From assembly GCF_025919725.1 (NCBI RefSeq), contig NZ_CP081495.1, positions 1,240,001-1,304,000 of the forward strand: DNA of 64,000 nucleotides, read 5' to 3'. Position numbers and translations under genes: made by a program. Of the stretch, positions 8,479-17,172 are shown piece after piece. The notes beneath the pieces were generated by a model. The model saw only the letters and a program-made list of their open reading frames with translations, had not been told where the DNA came from and made no database searches. Positions within the stretch are counted from its first letter, which is position 1. Every line of letters starts with the position of its first letter. Origin of the DNA: Flavobacterium agricola (GTDB taxonomy: Bacteria > Bacteroidota > Bacteroidia > Flavobacteriales > Flavobacteriaceae).

Positions 8479-9210
8479 ATGTTACTAAAAAATAGCGTAT
8501 TAAAAAATAAAAAATGGTTTTGCGGCAAAGCAATAATGGGTTTATTGTTATTTTGTATTTCAGCGTCAAGTTTTGGGCAAGAAACTGCTGCTTGGGCTCA
8601 TTTAAGCTACAAACAACAAGTAAGCGAAAAATGGGGATATGCTGCCGATTTTCAGCTCCGAAGCGGAACATCTTTAAAAGGCATAAAAACCTTATTGGCC
8701 CGTGCGTGGGCTAGTTATTATATAACAGATTCTAAATCAGTAGGATTGGGTTATACGCATTTCGGAAACTGGAATAAGGAACAAAACAGAACCGTTTACA
8801 ATGCGGAGCATCGTATTTTTGAGGAATTTCAATTAAAAAACAAGCTCGGAAAAGTTGGTTTAACCAACCGATTGCGTTTAGAGCAACGTTTTTTAGATGT
8901 AGAACACAAAACCGAATTTAGCCAGCGATTACGTTATTTACTAGGTTTTAACATTCCGTTATCAGCTGTTAAAGTATTTAATCGTCCAACTAGCATCGTG
9001 GTTCAAGACGAATTGTTTTTAAACGTGCAAAACAAAAACGCAACTAATGGTAAGTTTTTTGATCAGAACAGACCGTATGTGGGTTGGAGCGTATTATACA
9101 ACGACCATTTAAAAGCAGAAATTGGATATTATTTTAGAACCCATATTCAATTTCCTAACGAAACAGTTAATATGAATATTTTTCAACTTAAATTAAGTGC
9201 AGATTTTTAA
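8479..9210 (+). CDS. DUF2490 outer-membrane-type protein
   Basis: A 243-residue protein. A membrane/signal segment near 20-34 ends in SSFGQ, then come repeating amphipathic strands with the hallmarks of DUF2490: AWAHLSYKQQVSEKWGYAADFQLR and RLRLEQRF. The C-terminus ends in alternating residues finishing with F (LKLSADF), as in beta-barrel proteins. The family is widespread in Bacteroidota and has no assigned function. It has no partner in the same transcription unit; a 248-bp gap with no recognisable gene follows. Confidence 0.8.
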   Translation: MLLKNSVLKNKKWFCGKAIMGLLLFCISASSFGQETAAWAHLSYKQQVSEKWGYAADFQLRSGTSLKGIKTLLARAWASYYITDSKSVGLGYTHFGNWNKEQNRTVYNAEHRIFEEFQLKNKLGKVGLTNRLRLEQRFLDVEHKTEFSQRLRYLLGFNIPLSAVKVFNRPTSIVVQDELFLNVQNKNATNGKFFDQNRPYVGWSVLYNDHLKAEIGYYFRTHIQFPNETVNMNIFQLKLSADF

Positions 9211-9458
9211 AATCTGATTTTATATGTTCCGTTTAAATCCTGTTTTTTTTTATGAGAAACAGTACTTTATTTGCTTTTAAAATTTTGTTACCTACAAGTA
9301 AAAAGAATTAAAAAAGCTTTATTTGCACATCGAAGGTTCTTTTCATAATTTTAGCTAACTTAACAAAAGTTTTACATTTGTTTACTTGTTTTATTCTTTA
9401 CAAAATAAGTACGTAGTACAAATTAAATTATTCTTAAAAAAGTTACCTAATATTTAAT

Positions 9459-10808
9459 ATGCAAAGTACAAATTCTGCTATACAATATATAACACAAAAA
9501 ATTGCAAGTTGGCAAAATCGTTCCCCATTTATCCTTCTATTTCTAGCCGGAATTGTTGGGGTTTTTACAGGCTTATTAGGTTCTTTGTTCCAAATTGGTC
9601 TTAACTTAATTTTAAACTGGCATAAAAACTTTTCGCAACATCCAGTTACCTCATCTTCTTATTTCAATTACTTTTTAATATTTACCATTGCTGCTGTAAT
9701 GGGCGCTTTTTCGTATTATTTAGTTAAAAAATTTGCCCCAGAATCTAGCGGATCTGGTATTCCGGAAGTTGAAGGAGCGCTGCTAGATGAAAGGCCCGTA
9801 CGTTGGTGGCGCGTTTTACCTGTTAAATTTTTTGGAGGATTAGCTGCTTTGGGCAGCGGAATGATTTTAGGTCGAGAAGGTCCAACCGTACAAATGGGAG
9901 CAAATTTGGGTAAAATGACTTCGGATGCTTTTAAACTTAAAGATAAAGAATCACAACATACGCTTATTGCAACCGGTGCTGGAGCCGGAATAACAACTGC
10001 TTTTAATGCACCATTAGGTGGTATTTTATTTATTATTGAAGAAATGCATGACGAATTTAGCTACACAAAAACTTCGGTTAAAGCTATTTTTGTTGGTTGT
10101 ATTACCGCATGTATTACGTATCAATTTATAATGAGTTCGGCATCTATATTAACCTTACCAACCCCAAATAATGTCCCGTTAAATAGCTTATGGCTTTTTA
10201 TTATTTTAGGATTATTTTTAGGTGCAATTGGCTCGCTATCTAATTTTTTAATTTTACGTACGCGAAGCTATTTACAAGCGTTTTATAAAAAAAACAAATT
10301 TAATTTTATAGTAACGGGAGCAGTTTTAGCAGGAAGTTTTGGATTACTATTATCGGTTGCTTCAGCCTTATCAGGCGATGGTTTTGATGTTATTCCAAAA
10401 GTTACAGAAGGTTTTTATGCCTTTTATCCATTATTACTCATTTTTATATTCAGGTTTTTTGCTACTGTACTTTGTTTCGGATCGGGTGCACCCGGTGGAA
10501 TATTTTCCCCAACAATGGCTTTAGGTGCCATATTAGGTGTGCTGTTTGGATTAATTATTCAACAACTTTTACCACAATATGATATTCACCTAAGCTCGTA
10601 TGCGATTTTAGCCATGGCAGGATTATTTGCAGCAACAATTAGAGCCCCGCTTACCGGAATTGTAATTATTATGGAAATGACCAATGGTTACATGTTAATT
10701 TTACCGTTGCTTTTAACCTGTGTTTCGGCAACTTTTATTGCACAAACCTTAGGATCATTACCTTTATATTCTGCCATATTACAAAGCACATTAAAAAATA
10801 ATAATTAA
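9459..10808 (+). CDS. CLC-family H+/Cl- exchange transporter
   Basis: A 449-residue polytopic CLC protein with no CBS domains. All signature motifs are present: GSGIPEVE, GREGPTVQ (gating Glu), and GGIFSP. The internal proton Glu is present in LFIIEEM, so by homology to E. coli ClcA it should be a proton-coupled antiporter rather than a channel. A TACATTTG element at 9372-9379 could be the promoter, but no matching -33 TTG is evident. It is a single-gene unit. A second, quite different CLC gene lies at 40.3-42.1 kb. Confidence 0.9.
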   Translation: MQSTNSAIQYITQKIASWQNRSPFILLFLAGIVGVFTGLLGSLFQIGLNLILNWHKNFSQHPVTSSSYFNYFLIFTIAAVMGAFSYYLVKKFAPESSGSGIPEVEGALLDERPVRWWRVLPVKFFGGLAALGSGMILGREGPTVQMGANLGKMTSDAFKLKDKESQHTLIATGAGAGITTAFNAPLGGILFIIEEMHDEFSYTKTSVKAIFVGCITACITYQFIMSSASILTLPTPNNVPLNSLWLFIILGLFLGAIGSLSNFLILRTRSYLQAFYKKNKFNFIVTGAVLAGSFGLLLSVASALSGDGFDVIPKVTEGFYAFYPLLLIFIFRFFATVLCFGSGAPGGIFSPTMALGAILGVLFGLIIQQLLPQYDIHLSSYAILAMAGLFAATIRAPLTGIVIIMEMTNGYMLILPLLLTCVSATFIAQTLGSLPLYSAILQSTLKNNN

Positions 10809-10924
10809 ATGTTTATTAAACCGTAACAATAACCATTAAAACTCGCAATGAAGGTTAATTAAAGTATCTAACTTTGTAGAATAATTTATCTAATCTAAAA
10901 AAGACGGAAAATACGATTAATATT

Positions 10925-11634
10925 ATGAAAAAATTAATTTACAAAAGCTGTTTTATTTTTCTTTACGTTATAAATGGTTACGCACAACAAGAAAAGGTTA
11001 ACGCTAATAATCAAGTTGAAGTTGTTTATGAATACAGCCATTCGTTATCTGAACAAATTGCTTTTGATGTATTATTGTATTGCACAGCATCAAAATCACA
11101 ATATATTTATGATAGCAAAAGAAAAAAATCAACTTAAGTAATGGATTACGCTATACTGCACCATATCATAATTATGTAACTAATTATGACTTTACTAGCA
11201 AAACAATTGAAGAAAATAGAGCATTAAAAGACGGTACGGTATTATATGCTAGATGGGATAATGATTTAGTTTGGGAAATATCTGATGAAGAAAAAACTAT
11301 TGGTAACTACACGGTACGTAAAGCAACTACAAATTCAATAGAATTAAATAAAAAACACCCTAATTATCCTGGAAAAGTAACCGCTTGGTTTTGTCCTGAA
11401 ATCCCAATTCCTGCTGGACCCGCACGTTATTATGGACTTCCCGGATTAATTTTAGAGTTAAAGTATCAAAAAGATGGAAGTACTTATAAGTTAAAAAGTA
11501 TTGAAGGAGCTGATGATTATAAATTTAAAAACATAACAACAGAAAATCAAGTCGAAAAAGAAGATGTAATCTATTTTGAACATAAAAACTCTACAAAAGT
11601 TAAAGAAACTCAAAAGCTAAAAAAAAGGAGCTAA
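10925..11634 (+). pseudogene. GLPGLI-family secreted protein, frame broken in an A-run
   Basis: A signal peptide (MKKLIYKSCFIFLYVINGYAQ) opens the gene. The first frame ends at 11137. Adding one A to the A7 run at 11122-11128 continues into INLSNGLRYTAPYHNY… with the family motif PARYYGLPGLILEL and a stop at 11632-11634, for about 236 residues in total. GLPGLI proteins are Bacteroidota-specific secreted proteins of unknown function. A TAACTTTG -7 element at 10868-10875 precedes it. Either a homopolymer sequencing error or a one-base inactivation is possible. Confidence 0.8.
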
Positions 11635-11672
11635 TCATGATTTAGTATTTTTAAACATAGATGCCCCCAAAC

Positions 11673-11706
11673 AAAAATCTCGCTTATATAAGCGAGTTTT
11701 TTGTTT
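11673..11706 (+). terminator. terminator after the GLPGLI gene
   Basis: A 9-bp dyad (CTCGCTTAT / ATAAGCGAG, 11679-11696) is flanked by AAAAA on the left and TTTTTT on the right, so it can serve both this gene and the minus-strand transporter gene that ends at 11733. Confidence 0.75.
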
Positions 11707-11732
11707 TGATTTATAACGATGTAGAAATTCGA

Positions 11733-12710
11733 TTAACTACTTAAGGTTTTAGCTAAATAAACCCATGCTGGCGCAGCTATTATAAAACCAATAACGCTTA
11801 CCGCTAAGCTTGAAGTTGCTTGGCGCGTATAAACATTAAATTGACCAGAAATAATTACTCCAGAAAATGCAGGCGGTAAAGCTACTCCTAACACAAGCAT
11901 TTGTAAGGTTAAACTACTTAAATTAAAAAATAAACCAGCTGCTAAAAAAATAGCAGGCATTAAAACCAATTTAAAAAAGGTATTATAAGCAACTTCCCAA
12001 TCTAACTCAAATTTATAAGCTGCCAATGTAAGCCCAGCTGCAAAAACTGCAACACTCGAGTTGGCTTGTGCGATTAAATTAAAAGTTGGATCTAATTGAG
12101 AAGGAACTTTAATTCCGATTAAAACAAAAACTACAGCAAGAATGGGAGCCCAAACTACCGGCTGTTTTAATGAAGATAGAATAGCATTGCCCTGAGGTGG
12201 TGCGGCTTGCCCATCATTTGTTGTTCCTGAACTAGCTTTACCAGCGTTTAATAAGTACAAACCTATCGGAATGGTAATTGCATTTACCACAATAGCAACA
12301 ATAGCCACAACCAATCCGGTTTCAATTCCGGTTCCAAAAAGCGGGTCTAGAATAGCATATCCTAAAAATCCAATAGTTGGCGAACCTGCTACAAGCGCAC
12401 AAACTGCTCCTTCTGCTTTAGTACGTTTAAAAAACCACTGAATGGTATAATAAGAAAGCATAAACAAAGCAACAAGCCCTACTAACGATATAAGGCTTAA
12501 AGTAGCGTTTTCAAAAAGCATTTCTCTATCTGCCTTTACAATAGAAATAAATAAAGCTGCAGGTAAAGCATAATCTAAAACTAACTTATTTAAAACTTGA
12601 GATTGTCCTTCTTTAAAAACATTTTTTTTACCACTTATATACGCAATAGCCATAATAACTAAAATAGGTATTAAGTCGGCAAAAAGCATTTTAGACATAA
12701 AATCTTCCAT
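11733..12710 (-). CDS. AEC-family transporter (auxin efflux carrier fold)
   Basis: A 325-residue membrane protein with about ten hydrophobic segments and AEC features: LNKLVLDYALPAALF near the N-terminus and GVALPPAFSGVIISGQF near the C-terminus. AEC members such as MdcF or the Lactobacillus malate carrier move small (di)carboxylates. It is downstream of, and probably co-transcribed with, the oxalate decarboxylase gene, with 91 bp between them. Import of oxalate or export of formate is therefore the favoured role, as inference from context only. Confidence 0.85.
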   Translation of the reverse strand: MEDFMSKMLFADLIPILVIMAIAYISGKKNVFKEGQSQVLNKLVLDYALPAALFISIVKADREMLFENATLSLISLVGLVALFMLSYYTIQWFFKRTKAEGAVCALVAGSPTIGFLGYAILDPLFGTGIETGLVVAIVAIVVNAITIPIGLYLLNAGKASSGTTNDGQAAPPQGNAILSSLKQPVVWAPILAVVFVLIGIKVPSQLDPTFNLIAQANSSVAVFAAGLTLAAYKFELDWEVAYNTFFKLVLMPAIFLAAGLFFNLSSLTLQMLVLGVALPPAFSGVIISGQFNVYTRQATSSLAVSVIGFIIAAPAWVYLAKTLSS

Positions 12711-12801
12711 ATATAACTCTTTTTAAAATATGTTATAATAAATTGAATAAGCAGCAAGTTTACCCTACTGCTTTATCAGTGCTTTTTTAAAATGATATAG
12801 A

Positions 12802-13932
12802 TTATCCTTTAACGATTGTTTGATATTTTTGACGCAATGAACTAATAAATGGTTCTTCAATATCTAAATGTCCTGTAACAAAATCTTTAGGCGTAAGTGC
12901 TAACCAGTTGTTAAGTGATACGTCACTATAATGGCTTGTATGGAATACGTTTAGAACGCGTACCGGTTCTGTACCAATATTTTCGATATAATGCGATAAT
13001 GTTCTTGGAACATAACCTACATCACCAGCTACAAAATCAAATGTTCTTGCATTGTTAACCGCATCAAAAACAGTCATACGTGCATGTCCGCTAATGTAAT
13101 ATTGAATTTCGTCAGCATCAGGATGCCAGTGAATTTCACGCATTCCTCCTGGTTCTAAATCAATAATAAGCGTTGCAAGTTCAGTAGCTTCAAAAGAGTT
13201 TTTATCGATTAATTGGGTTGCACCACCTTCAAATTTATTTTTAGGAAATTTAGACGCTTTAAAAACATACTTATTAGTAAAGTTAACAGCTCCTAGTTGT
13301 TTTTTAACTTCTTCGAGTGGTCCTGGAGTAGGAAGGCGGAAAATATATTTTTCGCTTGCAGGAATACCATCAAATGCGCTTTCAGGCACACCAAAGTTTT
13401 TAGCTAAAACTTCTTTTGGTGTGTGAGCAAAAAGTTCAGTAAGTAAAAGTGTTTGGTTTTCAGAAAAGTTTCCGTCATTAAAAACAAGTACAAACTCAGT
13501 ACCGTCTTCTAAACCTTGAATAGCATGAGGAAACCCAGGAGGTGCAAACCAAAGATCACCTTCTTCTAAATCTTCAATTAAAGTATTACGTTGATCATCA
13601 ATTAAATAAAAACGCACCTTACCTTTAAGTACATAAGCCCACTCCCCTTCTTTATGCCAGTGCATTTCGCGTGTAACTCCTTCAGGAAGACGCATGTTAA
13701 CAATAGCCATTTCTTTTAAGCTTCCCATTTCTCTTTGGGTAACTTCACGAGCCCAACCTCCATCTTCTAAACGCATGTGCGCCATAGCAAAAGGGAACTT
13801 TAAATTCGGAATTCCTCCGTTATCAGTTTCTGGTGGTAATAAAATGTCTGGATTTTGTTTTTCTACTTCAGGATTACGAGGCCCAAGAATTGTTGCCCCC
13901 TTCGTTCCGCGAATAGGTTGTTGTTCTTTCAT
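12802..13932 (-). CDS. oxdC: oxalate decarboxylase-family bicupin
   Basis: A Mn-dependent bicupin expected to convert oxalate to formate and CO2. In 376 residues both cupins keep the metal ligands: H91, H93, E97, H136 and H268, H270, E275, H314. The flexible lid that separates decarboxylases from oxidases reads SENQT at 157-161. E158 aligns with catalytic E162 of Bacillus subtilis OxdC (SENST). The second-domain glutamate of that enzyme (E333) is Asn328 here. There is no signal peptide, so it is cytosolic. An AEC transporter gene follows. The decarboxylase call rests on the lid and is strong but not proven. Confidence 0.88.
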   Translation of the reverse strand: MKEQQPIRGTKGATILGPRNPEVEKQNPDILLPPETDNGGIPNLKFPFAMAHMRLEDGGWAREVTQREMGSLKEMAIVNMRLPEGVTREMHWHKEGEWAYVLKGKVRFYLIDDQRNTLIEDLEEGDLWFAPPGFPHAIQGLEDGTEFVLVFNDGNFSENQTLLLTELFAHTPKEVLAKNFGVPESAFDGIPASEKYIFRLPTPGPLEEVKKQLGAVNFTNKYVFKASKFPKNKFEGGATQLIDKNSFEATELATLIIDLEPGGMREIHWHPDADEIQYYISGHARMTVFDAVNNARTFDFVAGDVGYVPRTLSHYIENIGTEPVRVLNVFHTSHYSDVSLNNWLALTPKDFVTGHLDIEEPFISSLRQKYQTIVKG

Positions 13933-14356
13933 AATAAATATAGATTTATAGTTTTATTTTAGAAATTGAGGCGATTAAATAATCAAAATAAAAACGTTAA
14001 AAAAACATATTTATTGTTTACTTGTTAAAAGTATTTATAAATATCTGGTTAATAATTACTTAAAACAAAAAACAAAACAAACCAATTGACAACAAACGAG
14101 TTCTCAGATTATTAATACAAAAAAAATGAGGTTTAAAATACTTTGTGTAAAAATAATATTTTAAGAAAAAGTAGAAAACTTAAAAAAAGGCAAAAAAAAT
14201 AAACGAAAATCGTTTATTAAAGATATCAGAAGTAGTAATCTGATGAAAGAATGTTGTGGAAAAATATATCGATATGATATGTATAGAAGTTTAATACATC
14301 GCCCAGTTTTATCTGCTTAACAAATGATAAAACCCATTAGTAAGCAATGAAGCATT

Positions 14357-14486
14357 TTAATTTTTATTAAAATACTTCATATAAACTTGTAAAAGCCAAC
14401 CATTTCTGCTGTTTGCAATAATTAAATCTTCTAAAGTTGGATTGTTTGGGTAATTTCCTTTTTGTTTTTTTTTCTTGTTTATTCAT
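14357..14486 (-). pseudogene. possible small 42-aa ORF with a poly-A frame break
   Basis: An ATG at 14484-14486 begins MNKQEK. If one base is removed from the A9 run just after it, the frame continues through GNYPNNPTLEDLIIAN and NGWLLQVYMKYF to a TAA at 14357. The composition looks protein-like and the break again falls in a homopolymer. No family is recognised, and chance cannot be excluded. Confidence 0.3.
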
Positions 14487-14974
14487 ATTTGTAAATTTTA
14501 ATGATTAATATTATTTATAAAGTTGATTGTTTATTAACAGAAGGTACAAGTAGTTATTCAATTTAAAATTATACATGCCTGAAGCATAAATAAATCAAAT
14601 TAAGTAGTACAACAAGTTTCAGAAAACACTAGCTTCTGTTTTTCTAATTTAGTTAAAAATTAGGTGTAAAGTTAAACGTAAAGTTGACATTAGGACCGGT
14701 AATTAATTATTACAAGCTTAAACTAACGCAATAAGGCAAAATTGAGGTTTTTTTAAGATTATAAAGTTTAAAATAACTTAGCAAGGTTAGACGGATAAAC
14801 CTTTATAAAAGCAAATTATTTCGTGAAGTAAAACTTTTATCTATGCAAAGATACAACTTATTTTTAAATAAACAAACTTTTTATTTTTTAAACGTATTCA
14901 CAAAACTACTATTGACCTGTAAAATAAGTTCTACTTTTAGAAAACAATTTTGAAAATAAATGACTTGCATAAAT

Positions 14975-15006
14975 AAAAAAATCCGCTTAGTTAAGCGGAT
15001 TTTTTG
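14975..15006. terminator. two-sided hairpin terminator next to a tRNA remnant
   Basis: A 9-bp perfect stem (ATCCGCTTA / TAAGCGGAT) has a 2-nt loop and is bounded by A7 and T6. It sits directly against the tRNA-Arg-like 16-mer, as a tRNA terminator would. Confidence 0.7.
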
Positions 15007-15019
15007 TGACCTCGACAGG
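15004..15019 (-). repeat. 16-bp copy of the tRNA-Arg 3' end (candidate att scar)
   Basis: TTGTGACCTCGACAGG is identical to 16850-16865, the 3' end of the first tRNA-Arg gene (acceptor and T-stem start). Identity stops there and no tRNA can fold from it. Direct repeats of tRNA 3' ends bounding a short accessory segment are what site-specific integration leaves. Loss of an older tRNA copy is the alternative. Confidence 0.55.
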
Positions 15020-15238
15020 GTCGTAACCTATCAGTTACCCCTCCTATTTTTACTAGGTTTAATGCAATTCAATTTTACACAGGGGGAGCAAGAGGGGTAA
15101 TTTATTGTAAAAACATTTTAAATGAAATATACTTATTAACGTTTTTTTTCATCTTAAAAATCATATATTATTTGTTTTATAAAAAATATATGTATAAACT
15201 CATTCTTTAATAAAACAATTATTAAATATATAATAATT

Positions 15239-15418
15239 ATGAACACTAAGCTAAAGAAGTTTCAAGTAGAAGAGCTTGAGCAAAGATTCGAGATGGGTTG
15301 GTTCGTTAACGATTCAACTGAAGTTTCACCTGTAACAGGACAGATGCCAAATAACCTAGAAAGTATCGAAAGACCTTCTGAGACATGGTATGGTATTGGC
15401 GTTAAGCATAATTTTTAA
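15239..15418 (+). CDS. 59-aa peptide of unknown family
   Basis: An ATG at 15239 opens a 59-residue frame ending at TAA 15416-15418. The N-terminus (LKKFQVEELEQRFEM) has the F-x-V-x-E-L look of Bacteroidota secreted-peptide leaders. There is no Gly-Gly site and no Cys, and the tail ends WYGIGVKHNF. Base composition is richer in G+C than the flanking DNA, which supports coding. It precedes a TraB/GumN gene. It may be a small secreted peptide, or the tail of a lost larger gene. Confidence 0.5.
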   Translation: MNTKLKKFQVEELEQRFEMGWFVNDSTEVSPVTGQMPNNLESIERPSETWYGIGVKHNF

Positions 15419-15490
15419 TTAAAGAATTAAACATGTTGACATTTAAGTTAATGTGTTTAATTTTTTTATGTAAACTATTAACTATTTGAT

Positions 15491-16321
15491 ATGAAAAAAT
15501 ATATATTGTAATGTTTCTATTCTCTTATCTTAACATATATTCTCAACAAGAATCTATTTTATGGAAAATAGAAAAAGACTCGATATTAAGTTATATTATA
15601 GGTACCAATCATCTATTTGGGGAAAAATTTTAAAAAAAAAAATAAATTTTTGCTCTCTAAAGTTGAAGAAAGCAATTTAGTTTTAGTCGAAAATATCGGA
15701 GAAAGCTACCCTATAATTAATGTTAGAGAGAATAATTTATCTACTGACTTTTTAAATCAAAACCAATTAAAATTATTAGAAAATATTATATCAAATAAAA
15801 CAACAATTAAGAAGCTATCTCTTAAGGAAATTATGATTAAAATAGATGAAGTGTGGGCTAAAAAGTCTTGTTTAAACAATCGGGAAAGAAAAGATTCACT
15901 ATCGTTAGACGACTTTCTAATCAAAAGCTCTCAAGAAAAAGGAATCAAAGTAGTTGGCCTAGAAGATTTATCTATAACCATAGAATATATTAACAAATAT
16001 ACTTATGAAAAATTCGATGATGACAGATTAAAAGAGATTATTGTTGCAAAATTAAATAACATTAATCAAAATATAAAACACTCAAACTGTAAAATAGAAA
16101 AAAAATATAGAACTAAAAGTTATGACTATAATTTCAATAAAAATGTAGAACATCCTATTCTCGCAGAAAGAAACATTAATTGGATGAGAAAAATACCAAG
16201 CTTTTTAAATGAATATAAAAAAGTTTTTATTGCTGTAGGTATTGGGCACCTTGATTATGAAAACGGTCTATTAAACTTGCTAAAAAACGAAGGCTATAGT
16301 ATAACACCTATAAAAATTTAA
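15491..16321 (+). pseudogene. TraB/GumN-family protein, reading frame broken
   Basis: The family (TraB/PrgY/GumN, Tiki-like) is recognised by SILWKIEKDSILSYIIGTNHLFGE near the start and VFIAVGIGHLDYENGLLNLLKNEGY at the end. These are the paired GT-H and G-H-L motifs of the presumed metal site. The two ends lie in different frames, switching in the T4A11 run at 15630-15641. The signal peptide is also split: MKKYIL at 15491 runs into a stop, and MFLFSYLNIYSQ continues in another frame from 15511. Restored length is about 275 residues. It ends 3 nt before the next gene. It belongs to the candidate tRNA-bounded segment. Confidence 0.7.
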
Positions 16322-16324
16322 AAT

Positions 16325-16675
16325 ATGAAAAAGTATATTATTATTTTATTTTTTATTTCATTTCACAATATAAATAGTCAAAGCAATAATCATACTAGCT
16401 ATGATTTAGTGAAAAAAGACAGCTTATTCAAAAATTATATTTTTTTAAAATTACCTATAAGCACAATAGTTAAAAGTAATTTTTCTATATATGATAAAAA
16501 TACAAGTTTTAATAGCAATTATTATATGACAAAAGATACAATTGAGTTTACAGGCCTTCAAAATATACCTCAAAATAATTTTCCAGGTGTCAAAATAGAT
16601 TCCTATAATCCTCATGGTACAAATAATATAGGAGCATCTGTTTTTATGGGGATTTTTGATTGGTTAACTAAATAA
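16325..16675 (+). CDS. small secreted protein of unknown function
   Basis: A 116-residue product with a clear signal peptide (MKKYIIILFFISFHNINSQ). The mature part is Asn/Ser/Lys-rich and ends TNNIGASVFMGIFDWLTK. There is no recognisable domain. It starts 3 nt after the TraB/GumN stop, so it is probably co-expressed. Strong A+T bias and lack of a known family fit the accessory nature of this segment. Confidence 0.6.
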   Translation: MKKYIIILFFISFHNINSQSNNHTSYDLVKKDSLFKNYIFLKLPISTIVKSNFSIYDKNTSFNSNYYMTKDTIEFTGLQNIPQNNFPGVKIDSYNPHGTNNIGASVFMGIFDWLTK

Positions 16676-16793
16676 AGGATAAGTCTTAAATCTCACATAA
16701 AATGTATAATTAGGGGTGATTTTTTATCAAGGGATAATCCGAGGGGTAATAAGTATGTCTATAATTGTCCAAAAAATCAAAAGTTTTACCCAT

Positions 16794-16818
16794 AAAAAAA
16801 CCGCAAAATAGCGGGTTT
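16794..16818 (-). terminator. terminator of the tRNA-Arg array
   Basis: A GC-rich short stem (CCGC 16801-16804 with GCGG 16811-16814, extended by flanking A/T pairs) is followed on the minus strand by T7. It lies 35 bp past the last tRNA-Arg. Confidence 0.6.
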
Positions 16819-16852
16819 ATAGGATTTCGTAGTAATTCATTCTACAAAGTTG

Positions 16853-16926
16853 TGACCTCGACAGGATTCAAACCTGTAACCTTCTGAGCCGTAATCAGAT
16901 GCGCTATTCAGTTGCGCCACGAGGCC
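16853..16926 (-). tRNA. tRNA-Arg (ACG), copy 3 of the transcript
   Basis: A 74-nt cloverleaf on the minus strand. The acceptor stem is GGCCTCG with CGAGGTC and discriminator A. The anticodon loop TTACGGC gives anticodon ACG (read as ICG). There is no encoded CCA. It is identical to the two upstream copies. Confidence 0.95.
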
Positions 16927-16950
16927 AATAAAATGTATTCTAAAAAGTTG

Positions 16951-17024
16951 TGACCTCGACAGGATTCAAACCTGTAACCTTCTGAGCCGTAATCAGATGC
17001 GCTATTCAGTTGCGCCACGAGGCC
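16951..17024 (-). tRNA. tRNA-Arg (ACG), copy 2
   Basis: Identical in sequence to the copies at 16853 and 17049. The repeat period is exactly 98 bp, with the same 24-bp spacer, so this is a recent tandem duplication. Confidence 0.95.
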
Positions 17025-17048
17025 AATAAAATGTATTCTAAAAAGTTG

Positions 17049-17122
17049 TGACCTCGACAGGATTCAAACCTGTAACCTTCTGAGCCGTAATCAGATGCGC
17101 TATTCAGTTGCGCCACGAGGCC
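17049..17122 (-). tRNA. tRNA-Arg (ACG), copy 1 (promoter-proximal)
   Basis: Identical 74-nt tRNA with anticodon ACG. It is nearest the minus-strand promoter at 17173-17203 and is presumably processed from a three-tRNA transcript. Confidence 0.95.
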
Positions 17123-17172
17123 AATAAAACTTACCAAGTAAACAACTAAGTGCTTTTCTCTGTAAGACGGTG

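Larger units (their letters stand above)
13933..15238. other. 1.3-kb gene-poor stretch
   Basis: No open frame of convincing length occurs on either strand. The stretch is strongly A+T-rich with many stops. It contains a possible broken small gene (14357-14486), a two-sided hairpin (14975-15006) and a 16-bp copy of a tRNA-Arg 3' end (15004-15019). Imperfect GTAAAGTT repeats occur near 14660-14690. The oxdC promoter must lie near 13940-13970, but only a weak TATATTTA match is seen there. Confidence 0.6.

Noticed and set aside
15239..15418. Reading the 59-aa peptide as a lanthipeptide or Gly-Gly bacteriocin precursor
   Set aside because: There is no Cys, no Gly-Gly cleavage site, and no LanB/LanC/LanM or peptidase-ABC transporter nearby.
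15239..16675. Calling the tRNA-bounded segment a prophage or ICE
   Set aside because: No integrase, relaxase, capsid or replication gene is present; only the repeat geometry suggests integration.
16853..17122. 98-bp repeats considered as a CRISPR array
   Set aside because: The repeat units are complete tRNA-Arg genes with identical spacers; no cas genes.
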